DNA of 64,000 bases from Aselliscus stoliczkanus (GCA_033961575.1 CM066738.1:90407478-90471477); one strand, 5' to 3'; counted from the first letter of the stretch, positions 43,779-55,439 are shown. Notes: generated by a model from the sequence alone, not told the origin. A program made the numbers and translations.

Positions 43779-44796
43779 ACTTTCTTTCGCACTTTCCTAC
43801 CATCTTTCCAAATTAAAGAGAGGACTGCCAAGATGGTGCTATTTTTTTAAACCATTTTTCACTTCTTGAGAGCCAGAAAGAAAAATGATAAGACATGCTT
43901 GTCCAAAGTAGACCTGATGCGAGTGAAGTTCCAAGAACCACACTTTTCTATTGGAAGTGTTTCCACCTGAACGAATATTCCTCCCAGGGTTTACCTTCCA
44001 TTGGAAGATTTGGCCCTGATCCTCATGAATAGTGATTACCCTCTTTTTCTTGGTGTCACTTCATTTTGATTCTCTGCACCTTCCCCAAACCACAGAAGCA
44101 TTCCATTGGATTTCAGGATCTGTATAACCTAAAATGACATCTATAACCTAAAATAATGAGAAGCACTGATGAAGAAGAGAAAGGATGCTAGGTGACAAAT
44201 GACTTATGTTGGGGAGAGGAGCAAAAGTGTTTCTCCCCACCCCCACGCCCCTGTTTTCTGCCCCTCTGTCAAACCCCTGTGCAGTCATCTCACCTAAGCC
44301 CCTCACACTCCCAGACAGGAGGGATTCATTGGATTGTTCAGAGCCAAGGCCTTTCATTGCTCCCATTTTATTAGTGAGTGGGGTTGCTGCATGAAAGGGT
44401 AGCACTCTAGTTCAGGTACTTCCTAAGCCTGAGTGCTAAGAAATGAAGACAGAGCTTTCTTCCAGGCATGCCTCTTTCATGTTGCAATTTAGATGAGCAG
44501 ACCTAAGGCAGGCTCTACCAATTTCCAATGCTCAGTTCCTGCTCAGTGTGCGGGAAGCCTCATTAGGAAATTCCTGATGGAGGAAGAAATGAAGGGTTAC
44601 TCAGTCCTACTCTTAATGAAAGATGCTCCATCCAAAATGTCCCTGATTTGAATAAGGCTCTAAGCATCACAATTTTCTATTATGAGTGGTTCCGCCTACC
44701 TGGTAGCAGCCATAATGTAATTAATGTATTTCTTTACCTCCAAAGATTATACATTTGCTTTTCAAGCAATGACAGTCTACAAACCAATATTTCTAG
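43779..44796. other. Unique DNA
   Basis: ATAACCTAAAATGACATCT and ATAACCTAAAATAATG at 44125-44158 form a small tandem repeat. No gene recognised. Confidence 0.4.
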
Positions 44797-44804
44797 CACT
44801 TTGG

Positions 44805-44860
44805 TTTTTTTTTTTTTTTTTTTTGGTTTTGTTTTTTTTGAGGTCAGTGTCACTGGCTCC
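44805..44860 (-). mobile_element. 5'-truncated SINE with TSD
   Basis: A T/G-rich tail is followed by GAGGTCAGTGTCACTGGCTC, the reverse of the SINE word GGGCCAGTGACACTGCCCTC. CACTTTGG flanks it at 44797-44804 and 44861-44868. Only about 20 bp of body were copied. Confidence 0.8.
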
Positions 44861-44884
44861 CACTTTGGTTTTCATTCTGGTAAA

Positions 44885-45325
44885 ATATACATAAAATTCT
44901 GGTAAAAGAACATAAAATTTATTTATTTTAACCATTTTTAGGTGTACAATTCAGTGGTATTAAGTACATTCACAATATTGTGGCACCATCACCACTATCC
45001 TTTTTCAAAAGGTTTTCATCAACCCAAACATAAGTTCTGTCCTATTAAACAATAACCTCCCATTCCCCCTTTGTCCCATTCCTCAGTCCCTGGTAACCTC
45101 TATTCTACTTGCTGTCTCTATGAATTTTCCTACTCTAGGAACCTCATATAAGTGAAATTATATAATACTTGTCCTTTTGAGACTGGCTTACTTCACTTAC
45201 TGTAGTGTTTTCAAGGTTCATCCATGTGGCAGTGTGTGTCAGAATGTCTTTTTTTTTTTAAGGCTGAGTACTATTCCATTGCATGCAGGCATGCATATGC
45301 CACATTATGTTTATCCATTCATCAG
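44885..45325 (-). mobile_element. L1M 3' region
   Basis: TTAGGTGTACAATTCAGTGG, ATTCACAATATTGTGGCACC ATCACC, AACCTCATATAAGTGAAATT and GGCTGAGTACTATTCCATTG are classic reverse-complement L1M sequence. Confidence 0.92.
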
Positions 45326-46660
45326 TGGGTGAACTAACCCAGGCCTATTTAGCATGGCATCAGTTGGGTGGGATGCATATTTACCTAACTAAGCTCGGGG
45401 GTAGGGATGAAGGAAGAAACTGATGAAGATTCGTGAGTTCTTAGGGAACCTCTCTGAATGAGGCTTCATAAACTATAGAAATATTATGGTGATTTGACAA
45501 ATATCATGTTTGTACAGGGGTAACTGAAGAGAATGTTGAAAACAGACTTTTTAGAAAATTAAGCAGGTGTAGTCACCATAGCTTCCTAAGAAACTGAGAA
45601 AACAAAATGGGGGAAAATGTTGCTTCATAAGGATTTCTCCCCTTCTTATACAGAGGTTTAGAACTCACTGTCCACTGCCCTCCTCCCTCCTCATTTTGAT
45701 TTACTCTGTGAAAGTGAGTGTTTTCTCTCCCTGAAGGTGCTTGTGTCTGCATAGTAGGAAGAGAGTGTGTCTTGGACACCCCAGGAAGAATGCCTTAGAA
45801 GCAGCTTGTGACCCAAAGCGGATGTCTGTGTCACTTTCAGCCTCTTAGGCCCTCTATCCTCTTATCACTAAGCATCAGCCACAGGATCAGGGGCCGAAAA
45901 GATGGGCAAAGCCTTTAAAAAGCAGCATAAGACTAATATCAGTGCCTGTCAGAAACTTTTCAGGGCTTGATTTAGACTGAGGTTATGCTTTAAGATAGCT
46001 GCTTTGGGGGCTCAGATAAGACAATTCAGTATTGAGATTCATGAAGTCTCAGTAACTCCTTCAGGAGCTGTGTCAATTTTTTGGCAGCATATTTAGATAT
46101 CATGAAGTTGGTAGCATAACAAAAGGTTTACATGAGCTTGGACCAAGACTAAATCCCCAGAAAAAATCTCCCTCCTCTTGTTTTACCCTAACTGGTAGAT
46201 TTCATGTTATGTAAGAAGCACATGCTTTACACTAAAGATGGGAAACTGCTGAAGGGTGATGGTGGAGCATTGGGGGAGGGACCAATTTGATTTTATAAAA
46301 AGCAAAGGAATTACAAAAAGCACATTGCAAATCCTGCTATTTTTCTTATACTGCTTTCCAAACCCAAACAAACTTGAAAAAAGTATGTGTGCAAAAGCAA
46401 ACCTTAAACCATTTTTTGTGAATCCCACCCTAGCTTTCACATTTCTCCAGTGAAGCTTACATCCCTTTATTCAGATTCCAAAAGTAGAGATAATTTGTTC
46501 CAAATGTTTCCAAAGCAGACCAGCAGAAGGGTTTAACGATTTTTCCAGAGCTAGAGAAAACTGTGAAATCTTCTACACTCTAATGGAGCATTCAAAGTGG
46601 AAAAAAAAAAAAAAGAGACAAGCAAGGGGAAAGGGAAAAGGAATGTTTTGATGATCTATT
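45326..46660. other. Unique DNA
   Basis: No gene or repeat recognised. A-tract at 46600-46614. Confidence 0.4.
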
Positions 46661-46677
46661 TGTTTATTTTGTTACAG

Positions 46678-46818
46678 CTATGGCTCTTCGACAATGTTTG
46701 AGGAGACATGTTGATTGCCAATGTCTTATTTCCTTTGGCAAGGTAGCATTTCTTCTGTATTATGGGGCCAATTATGATGGAGAAATTGTCCATACAATTA
46801 TACATTTCTTGCAAGATG
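46678..46818 (+). CDS. Exon-like block, unknown product
   Basis: A possible internal coding exon of an unidentified gene, not a proven gene. The left edge follows TTTGTTTATTTTGTTACAG, a pyrimidine-rich splice acceptor. The right edge is AAGATG followed by GTAAGC, a strong donor. The interval is 141 nt, and only the phase beginning ATGGCTCTTCGACAATG (46680) is open; the other two hit early stops. Both ends then have the same phase, so the exon could be skipped or inserted without frameshift. The predicted 46 residues show no domain, signal or motif I recognise. No partner exons were found. A lncRNA exon or chance are both possible. Confidence 0.25.
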
Positions 46819-46824
46819 GTAAGC

Positions 46825-47145
46825 AAGTTCATTTCAAACTGACAGCTTGGGAACCTTTGTGGATGATGTGTGTGGATGTATGCTGGTGGCACCCAAGCCT
46901 CTAAAATGCCCCCATTCCTTCTTCCTAACAGATTTTTAGGTAACTCTGAATTTGCAGATGACAGCCCCTTCTGCTAATAGAAAAGACTGTCCCAATGTAG
47001 CTTCCACTTAAAAACACATTTGGGCACTGAGGGCCAAGCCTGGTGACTGACAACTGGAGTAACTTCTAAGAAGGAACAAGCTTCAGTGAGACTCTAAGGA
47101 AAGGCTTTTTTCACTTTGCTAGACTGTCACCAGACTGTACTGTCA
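46825..47145. other. Unique DNA
   Basis: Nothing recognised downstream of the exon-like block. Confidence 0.4.
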
Positions 47146-47149
47146 TCCA

Positions 47150-47292
47150 ATAGTTTAGTATGTGTACGTCTCATCTCCACTATGATAGTCTAAGTTCTTA
47201 CCAGTCTGGAAGTGTACCTTCCTCTTCTTTGTAACTCCCACAGTGCATAGCACAGTGCTTGATCAGTAATAGATGTTAATTTGGGGGAAATG
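47150..47292 (+). mobile_element. L2 LINE 3' end
   Basis: AACTCCCACAGTGCATAGCA CAGTGCTTGATCAGTAATAG ends an L2 3' fragment. Confidence 0.7.
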
Positions 47293-47394
47293 TAAATAGA
47301 ATGGAATATGAGACACACTTTAGTTCATTAAATTTATATGGAGCCAAAGAAAACTTAGGTAAACTCAGATTTCAAGGCGTTATGGTTTGCAATA

Positions 47395-47600
47395 TAATAA
47401 GTAACACTTATCACTTATTTTAAATATCATTATTATTATCACTGTCACTGTTTATTGAGGTTATACTCTGTGCTAGGCACAGTGACAAGTGGTTTACATA
47501 TATAATCTCCCCAAATCTTCGTAACTCTGCAAAGAGGAAGTGACTATCTCATTCTACAAATGAGGTAACTGAGGCTCAAAGAATTAAATCACTTTGGATT
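47395..47600 (-). mobile_element. MIR SINE
   Basis: CTGTGCTAGGCACAGTGACA, ATATAATCTCCCCAAATCTT and ACAAATGAGGTAACTGAGGC follow reverse-complement MIR. Confidence 0.9.
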
Positions 47601-47604
47601 CCAG

Positions 47605-48285
47605 TGGCTGAAGTTGGGTCAGATTGAGGTTGATTGATGAGTCTTTGGGTATGAGCTGAAACCTTGAAAGTAAACAGAGCTGATATCATAGCCAACTCAC
47701 TCACTGGGGTCAAGCAAGGGACTAGGGAGCCCAAAGCTATGATTGTGACTCTCCGTGTTTGTGTTGCATCAAGACAAACTCTTTTTTGGCTTCCCACCAC
47801 ACCCCTAAGCCAGGCCAGCTGGATTTGAAATTGTGCAATTGGTCACAGGCAAAAGAGTGTGGGTGGCTTGGGGAAAATTCATCACTAGGCTTGAAGCTGC
47901 ATTTCAGAGCACATGGTCTTCTAATGGGAGGCTGGGAAAACATTTGTGTGCGTGAGTGATGATGGTTCATGGCTCCCAGGGTCTAAGGAGGAATGGACAA
48001 GGAATGTTAGCCATGACCCCTATCTTTGAGTGATGGGGGATTTACTGGGTAAGGCAGAATGCCCACCCACCCTGAGTAGGACATAGAAATATAGGTAGGG
48101 GCTTTATGAATGAGCACGCATATACCCTTTTCAAGCTCTGTACACAGATGTGGGTCTTGGATGTGATGTAGCCAGGCAAGTCTTTTCTATCTCACTCAGA
48201 GTGATTATTTATCACTCACTCTCAGACTTCTAAGAGCCTTTCTCCCAATTATGTAAAGCCTTGGGTTGGAAAGAAAGAGCTTTGG
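47605..48285. other. Unique DNA
   Basis: Overlapping frames at 47576-47970 lack motifs. Confidence 0.4.
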
Positions 48286-48289
48286 GTTT

Positions 48290-48515
48290 GAAAGAAGAAG
48301 ACCATTGCTCCAGTCTTTCACTGTTGCTCACTAGCTACAGGAGCTATCTGAGTCTTCATTTCTTGAGTTAGAAGTTTAGGATAACCTCTGCCTTCCTGAA
48401 TTTATGTGATTGTTGAGAAGATAAAATTGTATACAACACACATCCAAAAACATGGGAGTGCTTCATGCATTTTCAAAGACTATACATAAGTGATAGGTAT
48501 TGTGATATATCATAA
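48290..48515 (+). mobile_element. MIR SINE
   Basis: GTTGCTCACTAGCTACAGGA, TGAGTCTTCATTTCTTGAGT and TTATGTGATTGTTGAGAAGA follow diverged MIR. Confidence 0.6.
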
Positions 48516-48845
48516 AACCAAAGGAACATAAGAAATGCATAACTAGCTTAAATTATTGCTGGGTATTTCTGTGTCCAAAATTTTATTAGACATTTGGATG
48601 AAATAATTAGAGACATAAATGACATGTTACCATTAGACAGCTTATACTATTTTAGAGAAGGTAAAACTAGCAAGTGTACTACGTTTACTAGACAAGCTGG
48701 ATGAGTAGGGTATAATTATTAACTTCTTGCTGCCACTAGTTTTCCCCATCCTTGGTGATATCTAAGAGGCCATAGTCCCCCAGTCATTTTTAGGTATCAA
48801 CAGCCTCAATTTCAGGTACTGGGATGTTAGGTCAAAAGTGAAAAA
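48516..48845. other. AT-rich unique DNA
   Basis: Nothing recognised. Confidence 0.4.
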
Positions 48846-48849
48846 ATGA

Positions 48850-49480
48850 AACATTCCACCCCACCAGAGTTCAGGAGGAAGTCAGAGAGGGGGACATAAT
48901 CTGTTTTATGTCTTTTCCTCATACCACCTTCTTTTTCCTTTCTTTCTGTTTATGTTGCTCATTTATTCAGTTCTTTAGAGTCCACATATAAGTGAGATCA
49001 TATGGTATTTGTCTTTCTCTGACTGACTTACTTCACTTAGCATAATAGTCTCTAGGTCCATCCATATCATTGCAAATGGTACGATTTCATTCTTCTTAAT
49101 AGCAAAGTAATACTCCATTGTGTAAATGTAACACAGTGTCTTAATCCAGTCATCTACCGATGGGCATTTTGGTTGTTTCCAAGTCTTAGCTATTGTAAAT
49201 AGCGCTGCAATGAACATAGTGGTGCATATATTTTTTCGAATTAGTGTCTTGGGTTTTTCAGGATAAATACCTAGGAGTGGAATTGCTGGGTCAAAAGGTA
49301 GTCCCATTTCCAGTTTTTTGAGATACCTCCATACTGACTTCCACAGTGGCTGCACCAATCTGCAATCCCACCAACAGTGCAGCAGGGTTCCTTTTTCCCC
49401 ACAGCCTTGCCAGCACTTGTTGTTTGTTGATTTATTGATGATGGCCATTCTGACTGGAGTGAGCATGCCATCTTCTTCTT
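48850..49480 (-). mobile_element. L1 LINE 3' end, 5'-truncated
   Basis: The minus strand encodes the last ~160 residues of L1 ORF2p and part of the 3' UTR. Sequence upstream of about 49480 no longer matches L1, so the 5' part is missing. Confidence 0.95.
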
Positions 49481-49481
49481 G
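48975..49481 (-). pseudogene. L1 ORF2p C-terminal fragment
   Basis: ORF2p is the reverse transcriptase/endonuclease of L1. Only its C-terminal tail is here. Recognisable blocks in order are [13 protein letters not shown] (cysteine/histidine-rich region), [42 protein letters not shown] and [18 protein letters not shown], followed by the stop at 48975. The reverse-transcriptase and endonuclease domains (most of about 1270 residues) are absent. The frame is uninterrupted for about 160 codons, suggesting a moderately young copy. The open frame reaches 49565, but residues before about 49481 are unrelated. Confidence 0.95.
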
Positions 49482-49484
49482 ACA

Positions 49485-50215
49485 GAATCTGTTTCTGTAT
49501 TTCCCTACCCCAAGATTGGTTCCAATGAGGAAAGAGAATTTGAGAGAGGAAAAAAAAAATAGCACAACTATTAGTAGCTAGTTCTCTCATTCTGCCATGC
49601 TGGATCCTTTTTGTGCAGGTGAACAAATACCGGCTCTTTCTCTCATGGGGCACTTTTGTGGGTTCTTTGTTGACTTTCTCCTCTCTAAGATCCAACACTG
49701 AATTGTTTCTAGGTGACTACCTCATCCATCTGAAAAACTTTGCATCTTCCTTTTAGTTCAAGCTCCTGGTGGCAAAGCTGGTGTCAAATCTTTCTGCTGT
49801 GGCTTCCTCATCTGGACAGGCAAAGTTCTTGAGCAGGGTCCTTTCAAAAGGGCTATGCCCAGCCACCTTCTGCAGAGCCTCCTGGCCTTTTCTCTAGCCC
49901 ACAGGAAATACTTAGAAGCCAGCACTGTCCTCACTCCTTCCTCAGCCACCACAGGCTGCTTCAATCTTTGGACATTTTTGGATGAGAAGCAGGCACCAGG
50001 CTCTCAGTACTTCAAAATCCAGGAGTCCCTCTCCTTGATACTTTTCTAGAAGCCCCTATCTTAATTGGAAAGTTGAGGGGGAGCAGCCATAGACTCCTGA
50101 AATTCTCTCCACATAAATCCATTCTCCCCAACTTGCTCTCTCATGAAGCCCCATCTTATGTGTAGAGGAAAGAGAAGTAATGGACTATGCTCAGCAGAAC
50201 CAGTGTTTGGCTATA
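49485..50215. other. Unique DNA
   Basis: An A/T-rich patch at 49549-49560 adjoins the L1 border. No gene recognised. Confidence 0.4.
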
Positions 50216-50216
50216 G

Positions 50217-50692
50217 TGTTTGTTTCCTAGAGCTGCCATAACAAATTATCACAAAGTGGGTGGATTAAAACAACAGAAATCTATTCTCTCACAGTCCTGA
50301 AGGATAGCCTGAAAACAAGATGGCAGCAGAGTTTGTTCCTTGTGGGAGGAATACTGAGGGAGAATCTGTTCTATAATATGCCTCTTTCCTAGCATCTGGT
50401 AGTTGCCAGCAACACTTGACACTCTTTGGCTTGTAGATGTACCACTCCAATTTCTACCCCATCTTTACATGGCCTTCCCTCTGTGTGTCATCTCTTCCTC
50501 TGGTAAGGATACCTGTATTTCACTGGATTTACCCCCGCACCACCACCACCACCTCAATCCAATGTGGCTTCTTCTTAACTTGATTACATCTGCAGAGACT
50601 TTATTTCTAAATAAAGTCACATCCACAGGTATCTGGGAGTAAGACTCCAACACTGTCTTTTTGGACGACACAATTCAATCCACAACAACCAC
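50217..50692 (-). mobile_element. MLT1-type MaLR LTR, near complete
   Basis: TTTCCTAGAGCTGCCATAAC AAATTATCACAAAGTGGGTGG, CTTGGCTTGTAGATGTA-like words, ACTTGATTACATCTGCAGAG and AAATAAAGTCACATCCACAG span a reversed ERVL-MaLR LTR ending CAATCCACAACA. Confidence 0.95.
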
Positions 50693-50929
50693 CTTCCTAG
50701 CAACTACTACATAGATATCCAAGCAATCCTCCTTAGACTATATGGACACGTAACTCCCTTTATTCTCAGATTTGAGATACAAGGAAAGTAAGACCTAAAG
50801 TACAGTCTCCTGTAATATCCCCTTAAACAGACAGAAAATTATTTTAAACTTACATAAAAATTCTAACAACCACAAGAAAGCTACTCTTCTCTCATCCAGT
50901 CAATTTTTAAGGGTGATGATGAAAAAACT

Positions 50930-51073
50930 CTTTGCTTATTTTTCACCTACATTTTAAAAATTATTTAATCTTTCAAATTTACCCCAAAATAAAAAATATA
51001 TTACCCCGTGTACCATCACTCACTTTGAACAATTGTCAGCATTCCAGAGTTCTTGTTTCATCTATTCCCCCCG

Positions 51074-51110
<37 letters not shown>

Positions 51111-51240
51111 AAAACAAACAAAATCTTTCTTTTTCTGGAGTTTTTTAAAGTGCCTCAGAGACAATATCCTTTATCTACAAATGTGAAGTGATCTATTCTC
51201 ATTATTGGAGTTCAGCCTATATTTGTACTTTCAGCTGTAA
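50930..51240 (-). mobile_element. Probable L1M 3'-UTR
   Basis: A TTACCCCGTGTACCATCACT CAC box, then a GTGCCTCAGAGACAATATCC block, resembles the reversed 3' UTR of old L1. A CA tract interrupts it. Confidence 0.5.
51075..51104. repeat. (CA)n microsatellite
   Basis: About 14 CA units followed by CAAAA variants. Confidence 0.95.
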
Positions 51241-51312
51241 TGGATGAGGTTAATAGTGACTCACATTGTCTCTGCTCATGGGCGTAGGGGGTGGGTCTGA
51301 AGAACTTAGCTA

Positions 51313-51391
51313 TTGGGTTGTCGGAAACGTCATGACGTATTTTTTCTGTTTTTCATTGTGAAAATGCATCATGACTTTTCTGACACCCCAA
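51313..51391. mobile_element. 79-bp mariner MITE with TA TSD
   Basis: A near-palindrome flanked by TA at 51311-51312 and 51392-51393. Left arm TTGGGTTGTCGGAAACGTCA; right arm read inward TTGGGGTGTCAGAAAAGTCA; the arms match over roughly 32 bp. The size and design are those of MADE1-like MITEs, consisting of two mariner ends and almost no interior. No coding capacity. Confidence 0.9.
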
Positions 51392-51399
51392 TATTTGTA

Positions 51400-53645
51400 G
51401 AGGATAAATCCTTAACCCTGGAAATCCATCCATGCCTTCTCTCTCCTCTCTTCTAAAACTTCTCCTCTGAAGTTAAGGGCAGTCATAACATTCCAATGAA
51501 CCAATGAAGTGAAGTTACTTTTGTTTCATCTTGCTAGACTACTCTTTGGCAATCAACTCCATGTTTCAAATATATAATCAGCATTCACTAGTGATCAAGG
51601 ACCGGATGAATACTGTAGAAACTCCTCACAAGGGACTTCAAAATAGTGCAAGGGAGTAAATAAGACAAATACCTAATCATAACTCAAGGAGAAATCTCAA
51701 AAGGGTATAGAAAAGTGCAAGACTGACTCAAAGACTTCACTCAGATTGACAAGTGCTATCCTGGCCTGCAGAGAAGTTTCTGGAATTATGGCTCCTACAT
51801 GAAGTCCACAGCTTAAACTGGAATAAAAGTACTGGCAGCAATTTGGATGATGCAATTTTACATGAGGAGAACAGCATAAGGGGTCAGGAGTGGGGAGACG
51901 TGCAAGGCGATTTTCCCAGCCACGTTTCTCAAGACTCAGGCCACCTTAGGGAGCAAATGCAGCCTTTCACATCCTGACTATTAGACTTGCCATTTCAAAG
52001 TTTTTTCCTCAAGAATTCATAAAAATGCAGCTGGGGTGAATGGGCTGAAACCTCCTGAGCTACCCAGGGTCTGGTAATTTATCATTCAGCAAGGCTTTTC
52101 TCTAACTCAATTCGGCTTTTTTCTCTTTGTTAATAATCGAGTGTTTAGGGCAGTTTGTGGTTTCAGTTTATCTCCTTCCTCAGCCAAATTATATTCCCAA
52201 ATGCATCAATATCTTCTAGGGAATCATATCCATTGACAGAAGAAATTATTTGCCTTCTCAGAGGATCCAATGGAGTGGTCTGGAACTGAGAGATGAAAAT
52301 ATTTCCATAGCGAAGTAAAAAAACAAAAACATGTTACTTGTAGTAGTGGCTACATCCTGCAATAGTCCGCAATGACTAAATGTCTCTGAGAGTGACTGTA
52401 TAGGAGTCTCTGCAGTAGGAAACAGGTATTTGAAAATGAAGTATAATGCAGAAAAAGGCCTATCTGAAAGGCATTTGTTAAGGCATTTTCTTAAAATCCA
52501 ATGTGTAATTTAATGCCATTTATTTTGTACTGACAGTGTAATTTATATCCTACAATATACATAGGAAATAACAAAGGATCTGTCACAGCACTGATCTTGA
52601 GAAAAAATCATTCAGTTTAGTAAATTGCTATCACTTAAAGCCATGAATCTTTACTGAAACCCCTCAAGGGTCAGCACACTGTGTTTGCTAGGAACACTGG
52701 CAAGTTCAAAGAGGTGTGAACTCCTGCTCCACATCTAAAGGAGACCATGCAACCTATGTCCAATCAGTTCTTAATATGCCTTGTTAAAAAAGAGTAATGC
52801 TTGACTGTGCATCTTCTGGGCAACAGGATCTTGACTCTATTCATTAATGTACTGTTTATTGGGTACCAGTCTCTGAGCTACATATTAGCCCACCCGGCAC
52901 TGACACCTATTAATAATATTTGAAATGGGTCTTTAACTTGACAAAAGGGTCTGTTGAGATTGACTTGGGCCCAGTTTTAAATTGAGAACTATATCATATA
53001 TAGTTTACTGCACCTGATATAAGTCTCAGTTTCTTCTTACAAAAACTAATAGTTTAAGATAAAGGGAAAATTTCTGGTTCATTCTGCATCCTCTTCCCTT
53101 GCTTCTGTCCCTTGAGGACTGGTCAATTTTGCATTGTTTGCTTCAGGATTTGTATACAATCAGTGATACCATAGAACAGCTAATATAAAAATTGAATCGC
53201 AGTTATCACCCTATATCGTACATGTAAGCCTGCATATGAGGGATCCAGAAAGTAATTGCATTTTGCTTCTTCTATTAAATGAGAATTTTTTGTTAATCCT
53301 TTATTGAAAACATTTTAAATACCAGCCAGTAGAATTTGGGTGCATGGAGGATATTTGGGGATGGCATGTGGTAGCTACACTATTCCATGTACTTAAGGAC
53401 TGCCCCATATATTACTCTTTTTTCTTTTTAACTTCCTGCAATTTCTTTCACTATAGGTGCAGTTACCTAACTCACACTACACCTACTGAAGGCTGTGAAA
53501 TGAAGTCAGCATTTTGGTCATAATATCACATAATGTACTTAATTCTGTAGACTTATCTTGGTCTGTAAACTCATAGAACTTTGAAAACCATCTTTTGAAA
53601 GACCCCTTTTGATGACTTCTCTCATTGAGAACCCACCTGGCCTTG
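51400..53645. other. Unique DNA
   Basis: Over 2 kb with no recognised gene. A block near 52080-52270 (TTGTTAATAATCGAGTG and similar words) is repeat-free and could be conserved. Faint MIR-like text lies near 52855. Confidence 0.4.
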
Positions 53646-53649
53646 CTTT

Positions 53650-53795
53650 CTCTTTTCTTCTATCTGTAAAACTGGTAAATAAATGAATAAATAAATAGCT
53701 CCTCCACCTCATGGGGGTTTTGTGAGGAATAAATTAGTTAATACCTTTGAAGGGCAGAGAGCATTGGGGGTGGGGCAGAATTAGCACTCAGTAAA
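53650..53795 (+). mobile_element. MIR SINE with AAAT expansion
   Basis: TTCTATCTGTAAAACTGG, a short (AAATG/AAAT)n run, CTCATGGGGGTTTTGTGAGG and TTAGCACTCAGTAAATGGTG follow the MIR 3' half. Confidence 0.85.
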
Positions 53796-53972
53796 TGGTG
53801 AGCTCTGCACACCATAGAACCAGGTGCTTCTCCCATCCTGCTAGCTGAGGGGTTGCTCTGAGAGACCTGCATTCTGTCCACCTCCCTCAACCTCTCACTT
53901 CCTGGTAAATGCTCTCCTCCTGCCTTCACAGACCAGTGCTCCTAGAAGAATATGAGTGAATGCATGTGTGGC

Positions 53973-53973
53973 T

Positions 53974-54008
<35 letters not shown>
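53973..54008. repeat. (TTTA)n microsatellite
   Basis: Nine TTTA units at the left edge of an L1M block; probably its reversed A-rich tail. Confidence 0.95.
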
Positions 54009-54009
<1 letters not shown>

Positions 54010-54500
54010 ATAGCATTATTGAAACATAATTGATAGAAAATAAATGACGTTTATATATAAAGTATACAATTCAATGAGGTTTTTTTAATTAAAGTTTATT
54101 GAGGTGACAATGTGATATATAGATGATGTTTTACAGAATTGTACACCTGAAACCTATGTAACTTTACTAACCATTGTCACTTCGATAAGTTTGGACAAAT
54201 GCATGCACCTTTGAAACCATCACCACAGTCAAGATTGTGAATATACCCATCACCTCCAAAAGTTACCTTATGCCCCTTTGTAATCTCTCCTTTCCCTTTC
54301 CCCTACTCCAGTCAACCACTGATTCGTCGCTATAGATTACTTTGAATTCTCTAAAGTCTGACATAAATGGAATTATACAATGTGGACCCTTTTTTGGTTT
54401 GTTTTTTGTCTGGCTTTTTGCACTTAGCATAATTATTCTGAGCTTCACCCACAATGTTGTGTGTATAAATTAGATATCCTTTTGAGGACATTATATAAAA
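54009..54500 (-). mobile_element. L1M 3' region, split by nested insertion
   Basis: ATTGAAACATAATTGATAGA, then after the insertion GCACCTTTGAAACCATCACC ACAGTC, CAACCACTGATTCGTCGC and CTTAGCATAATTATTCTGAG are reverse-complement L1M. The interval 54080-54190 is a foreign insert. Confidence 0.9.
54080..54190 (-). mobile_element. Foldback/retroposed L1-tail insert
   Basis: A T-rich left edge (reversed poly-A) leads to TTTATTGAGGTGACAATG at 54095-54112. The inverted partner CATTGTCACTTCGATAA sits at 54172-54188 (15 of 17 paired). Between them is TGTACACCTGAAACCTATG, the word of lineage L1 3' ends. It is inserted into L1M. Confidence 0.7.
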
Positions 54501-54504
54501 GGCA

Positions 54505-55435
54505 GATTGGTTACAGCAGAGGAAGGAGTCATAAAAACTGTTATATTCAAGTATAAAAATGCAAAGCATTTTGCACCAGTGTTTACACAACCAAAATCAT
54601 TCACTGAAGCCAATAATGTACTGGTGTCAATAAAGATGACCCTCAGCCATCGAGAAAGGATCATATTACGGTTAGGATTCCCTATTTAAGAAGACATAAA
54701 ACACAGAATATGCTTGGTAGAAATTTCTTCCAAAATAGCTAGAATTATTTTGAGTTTGGAAGTCTAAAGAAGTCATCCTAAGCTACCTGGAAAAGTTGCC
54801 TCACCAGAATTCCCCAAGGGTTCTGAGAAGCCAAGGTTTTCCTGCTCTTCATTTGCAGGCTTCTTCCGGCCAGAAGAGGAGGAGCCTTTCCTGCACTCAT
54901 TGAATAAATAAATGGCTCTTTTCAGAGGAAGGTGCTAAACTCTCCTGGCACCCCAACCAGAACAGGTAAATGAAGGCCTGGGCTTCCACAGCATCTTTGC
55001 AAGCTTAATGGGGCGATAACGAGGAGAAAATGGCTTAATCTGTGTATTGGCCTCCTTCTTGCCAAGCTGGTTGGAATGAGAGAGGCTGTAACTTTGGAAA
55101 ACCTAGTCATAAAATAGGTTTTTGAGCATGGCTGTTTTTGGCAGGGATAGAGAGACCCTAAAGGATCAAGTGCCTGCCAGTTTCAGTTTTGAAAATGGAC
55201 CAATTAATTAGAAAAGTGAGGGGTAGCAGAGGAGATATGACATACACCACCTGGACAGCCCACTTGGTAAGGAAAACAGATTTAAAAGAAGCAAATCCAA
55301 AAGAAAACAAAACGGCATTAGAGCCATGAAAATGTCCTCTGGGCAGTAGCCTAACCAGATATAAAAGGTGAGGGAGAGGCCCTTGAAAGATGGAGCTTTC
55401 CAGAGGAAGCAGCAGGGGAGTATTATTAACATCAG
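54505..55435. other. Unique DNA
   Basis: No recognisable gene or repeat. Confidence 0.4.
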
Positions 55436-55439
55436 CCTG

